In this document: positions 45,421 to 53,078 of the stretch, in pieces
Position numbering within the stretch: the stretch's first letter is position 1
How the letters are laid out: every line of letters starts with the position of its first letter
NCBI GenBank assembly: GCA_029098225.1
Contig: JAQXNX010000032.1
Span: forward strand, 1-64,000
Length of the DNA stretch: 64,000 nt
Direction: 5' to 3'
DNA from: Spirochaetales bacterium
GTDB taxonomy: Bacteria > Spirochaetota > Spirochaetia > Treponematales > Treponemataceae
Translations under genes and position numbers: made by a program
The notes under the pieces: model-generated
Databases searched by the model: none
The model's input: only the letters and a program-made list of their open reading frames with translations
Told to the model about the DNA's origin: nothing

Positions 45421-45472
45421 TGACAAAATTTTAATTTTTGTCATTGACACTCTAACTCTCTTTTAATATTAT
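45421..45472 (+). promoter_or_regulatory. promoter of the carboxyltransferase gene with adjacent dyad
   Basis: TTGACA (45444-45449), exactly 17 bp, TATTAT (45467-45472): a near-consensus sigma-70 promoter. Immediately upstream lies TGACAAAA-7 bp-TTTTGTCA (45421-45443), a perfect 8-bp inverted repeat ending at the -35, a likely regulator site. Confidence 0.7.
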
Positions 45473-45501
45473 TAAATCAACAATTATTTCACGAGGTAAT
45501 T

Positions 45502-46992
45502 ATGGAATACAATGTTGAAAAACAGCACGCAAAGGGAAAGCTTCATGCAATTGAGCGTATTAATGCACTTTGCGACAAAGGAACATTCGTAGAGACTTAT
45601 CAGGGTGTAAAACACAATTGTACAAGCTTTGGAATGGATAAAAAAGACATTCCTTATGATGGTGTAATCACAGGCTTTGGAAAAATAAACGGACGTAAGG
45701 TTGCTGTATATGCACAGGACTTTACAATTCAGGGTGGTTCGCTCGGCCACATGCACGGCCGCAAGATTGCCGACCTTACAAAAATGGCAATTGATGCCCG
45801 CTGTCCTGTAATCGGAATTAACGACTCGGGTGGAGCCCGCATTCAGGAAGGTGTAGAAGCTCTCGGCGGATACGGTAACGTATTCAATCAGAACGTTCGC
45901 GCTTCCGGTGCTATTCCACAGATTTCTATTATTGCAGGACCTTGTGCCGGTGGTGCCGTTTACTCACCAGGAATTACAGACTTTATTTTTACTGTAGATA
46001 AGGTAACTCAGATGTTCATTACAGGACCAAAGGTTGTTAAGTCTGTAATGTTCATGGATATTTCTGCAGAAGACCTTGGTGGTGCAAACATTCACGCTAC
46101 AAAATCCGGAGTTTCTCACTTCCGCTGCGAATCAGAAAACGAATGTTACCAGACTGTTCGCCGTCTTCTCGACTATATTCCACACTACTTTGGCGACAAG
46201 ATTGCAGCAGATGAAAAGTTCAAGTTCGACGAAAAGAAAGCTGCAAAGAAAATCAGAGAAATCATGCCGGAAAATCCACGCCAGGGCTACGACGTTCGCG
46301 AAGTAATCAACTGCGTAATCGATGAAGATTCCTTCCTCGAAATCATGAAAGAATTTGCAATCAACTGTGTAGTTGGCTTTGGTAAGATTGAAGGCCGTAC
46401 AGTAGGTATTATTGCTAACAATCCTAAGGGACTCGGTGGTGTTCTTGACTGCGATGCTTCAGATAAGATTGCCCGCTTTATCCGCTACTGCGACAGCTTT
46501 GATATTCCTCTTCTTACATTTGTTGATGTTCCAGGCTTTATCCCGGGACCTCAGGAAGAGCAGAAAGGTATTATCCGCCACGGTGCAAAGGTAATTTACG
46601 CCTACAGCGAAGCTACAGTTCCTAAGCTTACAGTAATTTTGCGCAAGGCTTACGGTGGAGCTTACATTGCAATGTGTTCTAAGCATCTTGGTGCAGACTT
46701 TGTTTATGCATGGCCAAAGGCAGAAATTGCCGTAATGGGTGCAGAAGGTGCAATTGAGATTTTGTTCGCAAAAGAACTCAAGGATCCTAACAAGGCTGCA
46801 GAAGTTCAGGCTGCTTCAGAAAAATATAAGAATGAAATTATGACTCCTTATATTGCTGCTGAACGCGGCTACATTACTGAAATCATTCAGCCGGAAGAAA
46901 CACGTAAGCGCATTGTTGCAAGCTTCGACTTCCTGGAAACAAAGATTTTTACAAACAAGCCATTAAAGAAGCACGGAAATATTCCGCTTTAA
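45502..46992 (+). CDS. acyl-CoA carboxylase/decarboxylase carboxyltransferase subunit
   Basis: 496 residues of the crotonase-fold carboxyltransferase family (propionyl-CoA carboxylase beta, methylmalonyl-CoA decarboxylase alpha). Landmarks: SLGHMHGRKIADLTKMA, GINDSGGARIQEGVEALGGY, GPCAGGAVYSPGITDFIF, DVPGFIPGPQEE and GGAYIAMCSKHLGADF. It transfers carboxyl between biotin and propionyl- or methylmalonyl-CoA. No biotin carrier gene is adjacent, so the subunit set cannot be decided here; mmdA or pccB are both possible. Own promoter, ribosome site GAGGTAATT and terminator; codon use suggests high expression. Confidence 0.9.
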   Translation: MEYNVEKQHAKGKLHAIERINALCDKGTFVETYQGVKHNCTSFGMDKKDIPYDGVITGFGKINGRKVAVYAQDFTIQGGSLGHMHGRKIADLTKMAIDARCPVIGINDSGGARIQEGVEALGGYGNVFNQNVRASGAIPQISIIAGPCAGGAVYSPGITDFIFTVDKVTQMFITGPKVVKSVMFMDISAEDLGGANIHATKSGVSHFRCESENECYQTVRRLLDYIPHYFGDKIAADEKFKFDEKKAAKKIREIMPENPRQGYDVREVINCVIDEDSFLEIMKEFAINCVVGFGKIEGRTVGIIANNPKGLGGVLDCDASDKIARFIRYCDSFDIPLLTFVDVPGFIPGPQEEQKGIIRHGAKVIYAYSEATVPKLTVILRKAYGGAYIAMCSKHLGADFVYAWPKAEIAVMGAEGAIEILFAKELKDPNKAAEVQAASEKYKNEIMTPYIAAERGYITEIIQPEETRKRIVASFDFLETKIFTNKPLKKHGNIPL

Positions 46993-46998
46993 TAATAT

Positions 46999-47036
46999 AA
47001 AACGCCATCTGGACTGAAAAGTTCAGGTGGCGTTTT
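46999..47036. terminator. bidirectional terminator
   Basis: AAAACGCCA..CTGGACT, loop GAAA, AGTTCAGGTGGCGTTTT: a long stem flanked by A and T tracts between the converging carboxyltransferase and DUF5312 genes. Confidence 0.85.
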
Positions 47037-47075
47037 AATTTCATTATAATTTAAAATATAAAAGTTTTAATAACA

Positions 47076-48788
47076 TTATTCTGTAGCAGCGCTGTCAATT
47101 GGAGTAAGCTCTTTAATGTAGAAAGCAGCCTTTTGGATTTTTTCGCGTACTTTTGCAATTTTATCACGCCACATTCTGTTTTGATGCCCTTTTATCATCG
47201 TCAAATTTGAAAGCCCGTCATGCAAGGCATCTTTTTCATCATCAAAAATTCCTCGCATAACATATTCCATCATTTTACAGCCTTTTTCGAATTTCTTTCC
47301 GGCTTCGCGTATTGCAGATTCTGTTGTTGCCATCATTGAATCTATCTGATTCTGTACCTGAAAAGAACGTATTTTATTTGTAGCAAAATCATCAAATAAC
47401 TGGCCATATTCGCCGGCTGGAGAAAGCCTGTTTAAAAGTTCGCCAATAGAAGAATTTGCCTGAACAAAAAGATTCAATCCTTCTGAATATTCTTCCCGGT
47501 TTTCGCTTCGTATAAAAATTCCTTCCATCATAACTTCATTTAAAGGAGTTATAACGTCATCATATACTTCTTCTTCAAACCACGACAAAAATCCACCTGT
47601 AAGCTCACATGCAAAAGGAACTCTAAGCCACAAATCCTGCCATGGTCTAAACTTCATGGATGGAAATTCCGAAAGTCCAAAATCCAGCATAAGATTATTG
47701 CTCAACATATTCTTTTTACGCTCACGAAGCCACTGTGTCCATCTGACTTCAAAAATTTTACGCCAGTGACTTCTAAAACTCGGGAACCAGGCTTCAACAC
47801 CTTCAATATTTCCTGAAGTCCAGTCATAATCATTATTGATAATTTTACCAAGCTTAAGAATTGGAACACCTGTAATAAATGCCTGAATATCAAGAAAATG
47901 TCTTTTAGAAGCACTTAAAAACTCATTTATTCCTTTTTCAATATCTTTTTGTTGTGCAGTTTTAGATAAATCCTTCTTCTGCGAAAAGAGAAACATTGCT
48001 TCCAGAACTTCATTCTGAACACTCTGAACATTTGTAAATACAGCGGCAAAAGCATCAAAATCGGTGCAGGCATTTCTGTATGGGCAGGTGTAGGCAGCGC
48101 CAACAATATTTGTAAACTGAGAAATAAAATGAAGATATGGAAGTCTGGTAAAAAGCTTAAGCCAGTTTAATGCAGAAACTGATGAATACAATGAAGATTT
48201 TTCGCCTCCATCTATATTCTTTAAAATATTATCAAGTTTTTTTAACAAATCATTTTTTGTAGCAGGATCATCATTTGAATCAAAGCTCAGAATAAACGGA
48301 TCTGCTTCGCTGTTAATTTTATCTGCAAGCTCAGGTGCTACAAATGAACTTAAAAAAACATAAAAATCGCCGGGATTATCTTCTATGAATGCAAAATATG
48401 GCTTAAAAAAGTCAGCGGATTCTTTAAGCATTTTTAAACGTTCATAAAAAACTGAATCAAGATTCTGATTTCTGTAATCAAGAATTCCAGGATGCTCTCT
48501 GTTAACTCTTCTTGCTAATGCAGTAAGGACATCATCATTATATATTTTCTCAGGATCTTTTTTTTCTATAATACCACGAAGCCATAAGATAAAACGATAA
48601 AAAACAGATTCACCTTTAAATTTAATATGAAGAGAAATATTTTTTTCCTGAACTTTATTTCCAGACTCGTCTAATAATACAGAGGGAGATGCATTTTTAT
48701 TTATGTTACGGAGCATGGTAGTACGTTCATCCGTACTTAACCCCGCGACTAATTTATCAAAAGAACTTTTTTCATTAGCAGAACCCAT
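47076..48788 (-). CDS. DUF5312-like spirochaete protein (570 aa)
   Basis: A large, soluble, mostly helical protein without signal peptide. Segments such as FYRFILWLRGIIEKKDPEKIY and FTRLPYLHFISQFT, plus the long C-terminal coiled region (MMATTESAIREAGKKFEKG), fit the DUF5312 group known mainly from treponemes. Function unknown. The ATG lies just after a region with a 14-bp inverted repeat. Family call is from memory of pattern and not a search. Confidence 0.6.
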   Translation of the reverse strand: MGSANEKSSFDKLVAGLSTDERTTMLRNINKNASPSVLLDESGNKVQEKNISLHIKFKGESVFYRFILWLRGIIEKKDPEKIYNDDVLTALARRVNREHPGILDYRNQNLDSVFYERLKMLKESADFFKPYFAFIEDNPGDFYVFLSSFVAPELADKINSEADPFILSFDSNDDPATKNDLLKKLDNILKNIDGGEKSSLYSSVSALNWLKLFTRLPYLHFISQFTNIVGAAYTCPYRNACTDFDAFAAVFTNVQSVQNEVLEAMFLFSQKKDLSKTAQQKDIEKGINEFLSASKRHFLDIQAFITGVPILKLGKIINNDYDWTSGNIEGVEAWFPSFRSHWRKIFEVRWTQWLRERKKNMLSNNLMLDFGLSEFPSMKFRPWQDLWLRVPFACELTGGFLSWFEEEVYDDVITPLNEVMMEGIFIRSENREEYSEGLNLFVQANSSIGELLNRLSPAGEYGQLFDDFATNKIRSFQVQNQIDSMMATTESAIREAGKKFEKGCKMMEYVMRGIFDDEKDALHDGLSNLTMIKGHQNRMWRDKIAKVREKIQKAAFYIKELTPIDSAATE

Positions 48789-48821
48789 ACTTAGATTATC
48801 GGTCTGATTCTTTCAAAAAGC

Positions 48822-48888
48822 AAGCAGAAGTATAAGGATTTTATTTTATAATTAGTTTTTTCTACTTTGTATTTTTATACTTCTGCTT
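48822..48888. repeat. 14-bp perfect inverted repeat with 39-bp spacer
   Basis: AAGCAGAAGTATAA (48822-48835) and TTATACTTCTGCTT (48875-48888). It lies between the M48 lipoprotein gene and DUF5312, both on the minus strand; no T-run is next to it, so operator pair or structured leader are both possible. Confidence 0.6.
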
Positions 48889-48902
48889 ATATATTGTGTA
48901 AT

Positions 48903-49709
48903 TTATTTTGCTTCTTCGTAAAGATAGTAAACTTTTTCTGCAATATTTGTTAAGTCTTTAATTCTTGAAGAATGAGATGGATGTGTACTTAAGATTTCAG
49001 GAATTTCTCCAGAACTAACTGCAGACATTTTTTTCCAGACATTAACAGCTTCGTAAGGATCAAATCCGGCTCTTGCCATTAATTCTGTTCCTATGTGATC
49101 AGCTTCGGTTTCGTGACTTCTGGAAAAAGGAAGTGTAAATCCATATTGAGCAAGAAGAGCCATAGCTGTTGATTCTTTTTCTCCCATTCCTGTTACATCA
49201 GAAAGCACAGAAAGTCCTGCATTCTTTAATGATGTCTGACTTGCCTGCTCGCGGCTATGTTCTTTAAGAGCATGTGCAATTTCATGCCCCATTACTGCAG
49301 CCAGTTCACCATCTGTAAGCTGCAAAGAATCTATAATTCCTGTATAAACAACAATTTTACCACCAGGCATACACCATGCATTTACAGTAGGATCTGAAAT
49401 AACGTTAACCTGCCAGTCCCAGTCTGCAGCATCTTCTCTAAAAACACCTGTCTGAGCAATTAAACGATCTGCAATATTCTGAACCCGCTGAGTTACATTC
49501 TTATCTGTATTTAATGTTTTAGAAGCCTTTGCCTCTTTTAAGACTTCAGCATAAGAAATATTTGCATTTTCTTCCATTTCTGCTTCAGAAACTAAAAGCA
49601 GCTGAGTTCGGTCTGCACCTACAGCACCAGCTGCAGTTGTTGAAGAAATACAAGCTGTAAAAAAAACGGAAGCTGTAAACAAAGAAAGTAAAAATGTTAG
49701 TTTTTTCAT
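48903..49709 (-). CDS. M48-family metallopeptidase, lipoprotein (LoiP/BepA-like)
   Basis: 268 residues: lipobox SVFFTACIS, then a peptidase M48 domain with zinc motif HEIAH (AAVMGHEIAHALKEHSR) and third ligand in SHETEADHIGTELMA. Followed by the family segment STHPSHSSRI. Periplasmic quality-control proteases of this kind act on misassembled outer membrane proteins. Complete at about 250-270 residues. A terminator for the tRNA unit stands just upstream, so this gene has its own promoter in 49710-49727 or reads through. Confidence 0.9.
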   Translation of the reverse strand: MKKLTFLLSLFTASVFFTACISSTTAAGAVGADRTQLLLVSEAEMEENANISYAEVLKEAKASKTLNTDKNVTQRVQNIADRLIAQTGVFREDAADWDWQVNVISDPTVNAWCMPGGKIVVYTGIIDSLQLTDGELAAVMGHEIAHALKEHSREQASQTSLKNAGLSVLSDVTGMGEKESTAMALLAQYGFTLPFSRSHETEADHIGTELMARAGFDPYEAVNVWKKMSAVSSGEIPEILSTHPSHSSRIKDLTNIAEKVYYLYEEAK

Positions 49710-49727
49710 ATTTATAACCTCTTTTAT

Positions 49728-49754
49728 AAAAAAAAACTCGCTTTATCAAGCGAG
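49728..49754 (-). terminator. terminator of the tRNA unit
   Basis: On the minus strand CTCGCTT-GATA-AAGCGAG is followed by nine T. It separates the tRNA region from the M48 gene. Confidence 0.8.
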
Positions 49755-49845
49755 CAATTTTATACAATCCATGCGGAAATTAACCCCGACTTTTATGGAA
49801 GAAAATGCTAAAAAAATCTTTTCGTTCTTAGCATTTACCGTTTAC

Positions 49846-49976
49846 GGTTCCTGCGGGAATCGAACCCGCCTTTCTACCCCTCTGAAGTAAATGCTACAAA
49901 AATCCTTCCGGATTTTTGCTTAACGCATTTCCGATTTAGGGTTGAGAGGGCCACAACTAAACCGATATTCGAAGAT
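49846..49976 (-). pseudogene. broken tRNA remnant (tRNA-Glu-like 5-prime part, T-arm-like 3-prime part)
   Basis: On the minus strand, the 3-prime part GCGGGTTCGATTCCCGC plus AGGAACC (49870-49846) is a perfect T-arm with an acceptor half. At 49975-49940 the words TCGAATATCGGTTTAGTT and GCCCTCTCAA match the D-arm and anticodon loop of the intact tRNA-Glu next door. Between them lies a hairpin, CAAAAATCC-TTCC-GGATTTTTG, nested in AAATGC/GCATTT. No acceptor 5-prime half pairs with AGGAACC, so I cannot fold a tRNA. Confidence 0.45.
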
Positions 49977-49997
49977 TTACAATCGAAAATCCGTTAA

Positions 49998-50027
49998 AAA
50001 AAAGACTCGCCATAGAGAGTCTTTTTT
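49998..50027. terminator. terminator downstream of tRNA-Glu
   Basis: AAAAAAGACTC and GAGTCTTTTTT form an 11-bp stem around GCCATAGA, with A and T tracts that allow function in either direction. Confidence 0.75.
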
Positions 50028-50044
50028 AGGATTGTCCTTCGCAT

Positions 50045-50116
50045 AGCTCCCACGGGAGTCGAACCCGTCTCTCCGCCTTGAGAGGGCGATGAACTAAACC
50101 GATATTCGAGGGAGCC
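50045..50116 (-). tRNA. tRNA-Glu (anticodon CTC)
   Basis: Acceptor GGCTCCC pairs with GGGAGCT (one G-U), D-arm with GGTTTAGTT, anticodon stem TCGCC/GGCGG around loop CTCTCAA giving anticodon CTC (reads GAG), T-arm ACGGGTTCGACTCCCGT. CCA is not encoded. Follows tRNA-Gln in the same direction. Confidence 0.85.
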
Positions 50117-50118
50117 AT

Positions 50119-50152
50119 AAAAAAACTGAATCATTTCTGATTCAGTTTTTTT
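50119..50152. terminator. 15-bp perfect terminator hairpin between the two tRNAs
   Basis: AAAAAAACTGAATCA-TTTC-TGATTCAGTTTTTTT. It directly abuts the 3-prime end of tRNA-Gln and would release it in either reading direction, which makes co-transcription with tRNA-Glu partial at best. Confidence 0.8.
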
Positions 50153-50221
50153 CCCCAAGGAGGATTCGAACCCCCACAGTCAGAACCAGAATCTGAAGTG
50201 CTACCATTACACAATCGGGGA
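50152..50221 (-). tRNA. tRNA-Gln (anticodon CTG)
   Basis: 70 nt. Acceptor TCCCCGA/TTGGGGA (one T-G pair), D-arm with AATGGTAGCAC, anticodon stem TCAGA/TCTGA around TTCTGGT giving anticodon CTG (reads CAG), T-arm GGGGGTTCGAATCCTCC. No CCA encoded. A near-consensus promoter starts 13 nt upstream. Confidence 0.85.
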
Positions 50222-50233
50222 ATAAGTTTTTAC

Positions 50234-50262
50234 AATATAGTTTGTTTATTATTTTATGTCAA
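50234..50262 (-). promoter_or_regulatory. promoter of the tRNA unit
   Basis: Minus strand TTGACA (50262-50257), 17 bp, TATATT (50239-50234). Expected start about 50227, six bases before mature tRNA-Gln. Confidence 0.75.
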
Positions 50263-50363
50263 GCATATTTTTATATTCAGTTAAAAAAAAATCTAAACTA
50301 TTTTTTTCATATTCCGATATTTTGAGTAGGTGGCTGGTAATAGACCAGTGCAAAGAGGATTTT

Positions 50364-51194
50364 ATGGAACAGAAAAACACATTATGGATTATAGCCGCAG
50401 TGGGAGCATTTTTACTGGTAGTCCTTGGTGGCGCAGCTCTTATGTTTTCAAAATCAAGAACTCCAGCTCCAATAATGGCAAGTGTAGCACCTGTGGAGAA
50501 AAAGAATACAGATACAGGCTGGATTAATCCACCACAGACTTCTTCTACTTCATCTCCAATAGATTATATTCATTCGCAGGTTTCTACAGATGAACTTATT
50601 GTTTACTCAGATAATACAACAATAAATACACCAAATATTAATTCATCTGAACCAGCAGCTACAACTATTGATTTGAATGCTCTTAAAAACTCATTAATAT
50701 CAGAGCAGACAACACCTGCACAGAATATCAACATAACTGTAAATGTTCCTGAGCAGACAAAAACTGTAGAAACAAAAGTTACATCAACTGGTGTAACTGC
50801 AAAAACAGTAGAAACTCCAGCATCTGTTGTTACAGCTGCAAGTCCGGCAGCAACTTCTGCAAGCTCAACTGCAAAATCAACTACAGTTTCATCTTCAAAA
50901 GCTACAACAACCAAAGTAAAACCTGCTGCTGAAGAAAAGAAAGTAACACAGTATTGGGTTCAGGTTGCAGCTTACAGCAATAAAAAAGCTGCAGAAACTG
51001 CAAGAACTGCCTTGGATTCAAACAAGATTCAGTCTGATATTTTTACATATAAAGACAATAAGGATAAATTATTCTATAGAGTTAGAGTTGGTCCTTATAC
51101 AACAAAAAGCGAAGCTGAATACTGGAAATCAAGAATCCTAAAGATTTCTGAATTTGAAAAGAGCGAAAGCTACGTAACAAGCACAATGAATTAG
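50364..51194 (+). CDS. SPOR-domain membrane protein
   Basis: 276 residues from ATG 50364 (AGAGGATTTT before it); an upstream frame from 50256 adds unconserved residues. One membrane helix (LWIIAAVGAFLLVVLGGAALM), a long Thr/Ser/Ala/Val-rich low-complexity linker, and a C-terminal SPOR domain (YWVQVAAYSNKKAAETART, FYRVRVGPYTTKSEAEYW). SPOR domains bind denuded septal peptidoglycan. Likely a division- or wall-associated protein. A strong terminator follows. Confidence 0.85.
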   Translation: MEQKNTLWIIAAVGAFLLVVLGGAALMFSKSRTPAPIMASVAPVEKKNTDTGWINPPQTSSTSSPIDYIHSQVSTDELIVYSDNTTINTPNINSSEPAATTIDLNALKNSLISEQTTPAQNINITVNVPEQTKTVETKVTSTGVTAKTVETPASVVTAASPAATSASSTAKSTTVSSSKATTTKVKPAAEEKKVTQYWVQVAAYSNKKAAETARTALDSNKIQSDIFTYKDNKDKLFYRVRVGPYTTKSEAEYWKSRILKISEFEKSESYVTSTMN

Positions 51195-51219
51195 TTTTCA
51201 GAAAATTATATTATTTTAC

Positions 51220-51267
51220 ATGAACGATACTTTGACTGCTTAGCAGAAGGTATCGTTCATTTTTTTT
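51220..51267 (+). terminator. terminator after the SPOR gene
   Basis: ATGAACGATAC and GTATCGTTCAT form an 11-bp perfect stem with an inner CTGC-TTA-GCAG, followed by eight T. Confidence 0.9.
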
Positions 51268-51331
51268 AACTTTTTTAATTTTTTTTCGATTTTCATTTCC
51301 TTTTTTTACTATCTTTTGCAGTTATTAATAT

Positions 51332-53014
51332 GTGAATAAATACATATTAAAATCATCATTTTTATTAATTTTCTCATTCTGTTCTGGAACAAAAGCAATT
51401 GCAGAAAGCGCTGAGAATTTGCAGTTGCCCGCCGCATATTTGCAGTTACCCGCCGCATATTTGCAGTTACCTGCGGCATATTTGCAGTTACCCGCCGCGG
51501 TTCAGCAGACATCCGCGCAATATTTACAATTACCTTCTTCACCGCTGCTTTCGTCTGAAGAAAAATTATTTATAAATAAGACTTTTCTGGAGTTTTATGC
51601 CGATTCAGATTTTAACTCTGGAATTAAATTTAAATCTCCCTTTTTAAATAGTTCTCTTTATGTAAATTACAAGGACTTCGTAAAAACTAAACAAAATGAT
51701 TCCCAGACAGCTGCAAAAGAAGAAAAGGCAGAATTACATAACACATACGGTTTTCATCTATTTACTGATTCTTTCTGCAGCATTCTACCCTGCCAGATAA
51801 AATTTGGAAAATTAAATTTCAGCGGAAGTTTATCTAAAATTAATAATCCGCTGATTTCGAATTTTTCTTCGCCGTTTTCTTTTTCGCCTATGAGTGTAAG
51901 CGGAGTTTCAGCAAGTCTTCCATCTTATTCGTCTTATACAAAACCTCTGGGAATATTTTTGGAAGGAGGATACAAAAATAAAAATACAATTCTTCAAAGA
52001 CTTCTATTAAATTACTGGACCACAGAAAAAAAAGCAGAAAATACCTCTCAAAGCGAAGGATTTTCATCTACTGCCGATTTTTCTTTTCCATTTAAAACTG
52101 ACAAATTAAAAATATCTGCAGCCGTTACGGCGGGAATATTTTCTTATGAAGAAAATTCAAGTACAAAATGGTTTTTACCCGAAGCCTATTATTCTTCAGG
52201 AAAAAATCTCTGCACCAGCATTCAATTTTCAATTCAATTTAAAAAACTGTATTTTTGTTTTTTAGATAATACATATCAAAATCCGTTTAATGAATTTAAT
52301 TCTATATTCCGTTCAGATTTTAAATATAATGGAAAACATTTTACCTTTTGTCTGGATGGACTTTACTCACCGGCACAAATAATTAAAACTCCTTCAGAAA
52401 AAAAAATAACAAGACAGAGTCAACTTGCTGCATCACTTCAATATAAAACTATGATTAAAAAAATATTTATAAAGACCGGAGTCGGAGGAAATTCTACGTT
52501 TTATTTTCAAGATCAAAATCGTTTTCCTTTCTCTACAGAAGAAAAGGAACTTTGTACAGAATGGAAACTTTGTTATGGATTAAGTATTTCTTCTGCAAAA
52601 ACAAGTGTAAATTTTACAGCCAGCATTAATGGAAACGCCCCACTTCCTTTTTTAGAAAATAATACAAATATAAATTCTGCAAAAATTAAAAACCAAAATA
52701 AAATTGAAATTAGCGGAATTAATGCGCAGATTAAAAATAATTATTATTTTTCAAAAATATCTCCTGCAATTCTTTTTTCTGCAGCCCTTACACCTAAGGA
52801 AGATTTTTCTAAAATTACTTCGTCATATAAAACGGCTTTGTATTTATCCTCTTCAACAAATCCGCAATTTTCCGGTAATACAAGTTTTTCTTTTTCTGTA
52901 AAAGATGAAAAAATAACCTCTAAAAAAATTTCAGGAACACTTACTGCCGGTCTTAAAATCAGACAAATCAACATAAAAGGGAAAATTAGTTTTGAAATAA
53001 AACTGGTTGAATAG
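51332..53014 (+). CDS. exported outer-membrane-like protein with N-terminal YLQLPAA repeats
   Basis: 560 residues with a GTG start. Signal peptide (KSSFLLIFSFCSGTKAIA), then four exact heptapeptide copies of (Y/N)LQLPAA and a fifth altered one (YLQLPSS) within the first 70 residues. The remainder is strand-rich with alternating polar and hydrophobic residues (IQFSIQFKKLYFCFLD, GTLTAGLKIRQINIKGKISF), typical of a beta-barrel. It lies between a terminator and fusA. No family recognised. Confidence is in the gene, not a function. Confidence 0.7.
   Translation: MNKYILKSSFLLIFSFCSGTKAIAESAENLQLPAAYLQLPAAYLQLPAAYLQLPAAVQQTSAQYLQLPSSPLLSSEEKLFINKTFLEFYADSDFNSGIKFKSPFLNSSLYVNYKDFVKTKQNDSQTAAKEEKAELHNTYGFHLFTDSFCSILPCQIKFGKLNFSGSLSKINNPLISNFSSPFSFSPMSVSGVSASLPSYSSYTKPLGIFLEGGYKNKNTILQRLLLNYWTTEKKAENTSQSEGFSSTADFSFPFKTDKLKISAAVTAGIFSYEENSSTKWFLPEAYYSSGKNLCTSIQFSIQFKKLYFCFLDNTYQNPFNEFNSIFRSDFKYNGKHFTFCLDGLYSPAQIIKTPSEKKITRQSQLAASLQYKTMIKKIFIKTGVGGNSTFYFQDQNRFPFSTEEKELCTEWKLCYGLSISSAKTSVNFTASINGNAPLPFLENNTNINSAKIKNQNKIEISGINAQIKNNYYFSKISPAILFSAALTPKEDFSKITSSYKTALYLSSSTNPQFSGNTSFSFSVKDEKITSKKISGTLTAGLKIRQINIKGKISFEIKLVE
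51416..51499 (+). repeat. 21-bp in-frame tandem repeat, four copies
   Basis: The unit TATTTGCAGTTACCCGCCGC plus A encodes YLQLPAA. Copies differ by one or two bases (CCC/CCT, GCC/GCG), and the GC-rich half is unlike the rest of the gene. Copy number could vary by slippage without breaking the frame. Confidence 0.9.
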
Positions 53015-53078
53015 AAAGATGTTTTTTGATAAGATAGACCGATATTATCAGCAAATTATTTTTTAAAGAGGTAAAAAT

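Noticed and set aside
49846-49976. Selenocysteine or long-variable-arm tRNA
   Set aside because: No 5-prime acceptor half complementary to AGGAACC and no valid anticodon loop could be found.
51332-51499. YLQLPAA repeat as a bacterial Ig or choline-binding repeat
   Set aside because: Seven-residue period and composition do not match either family.
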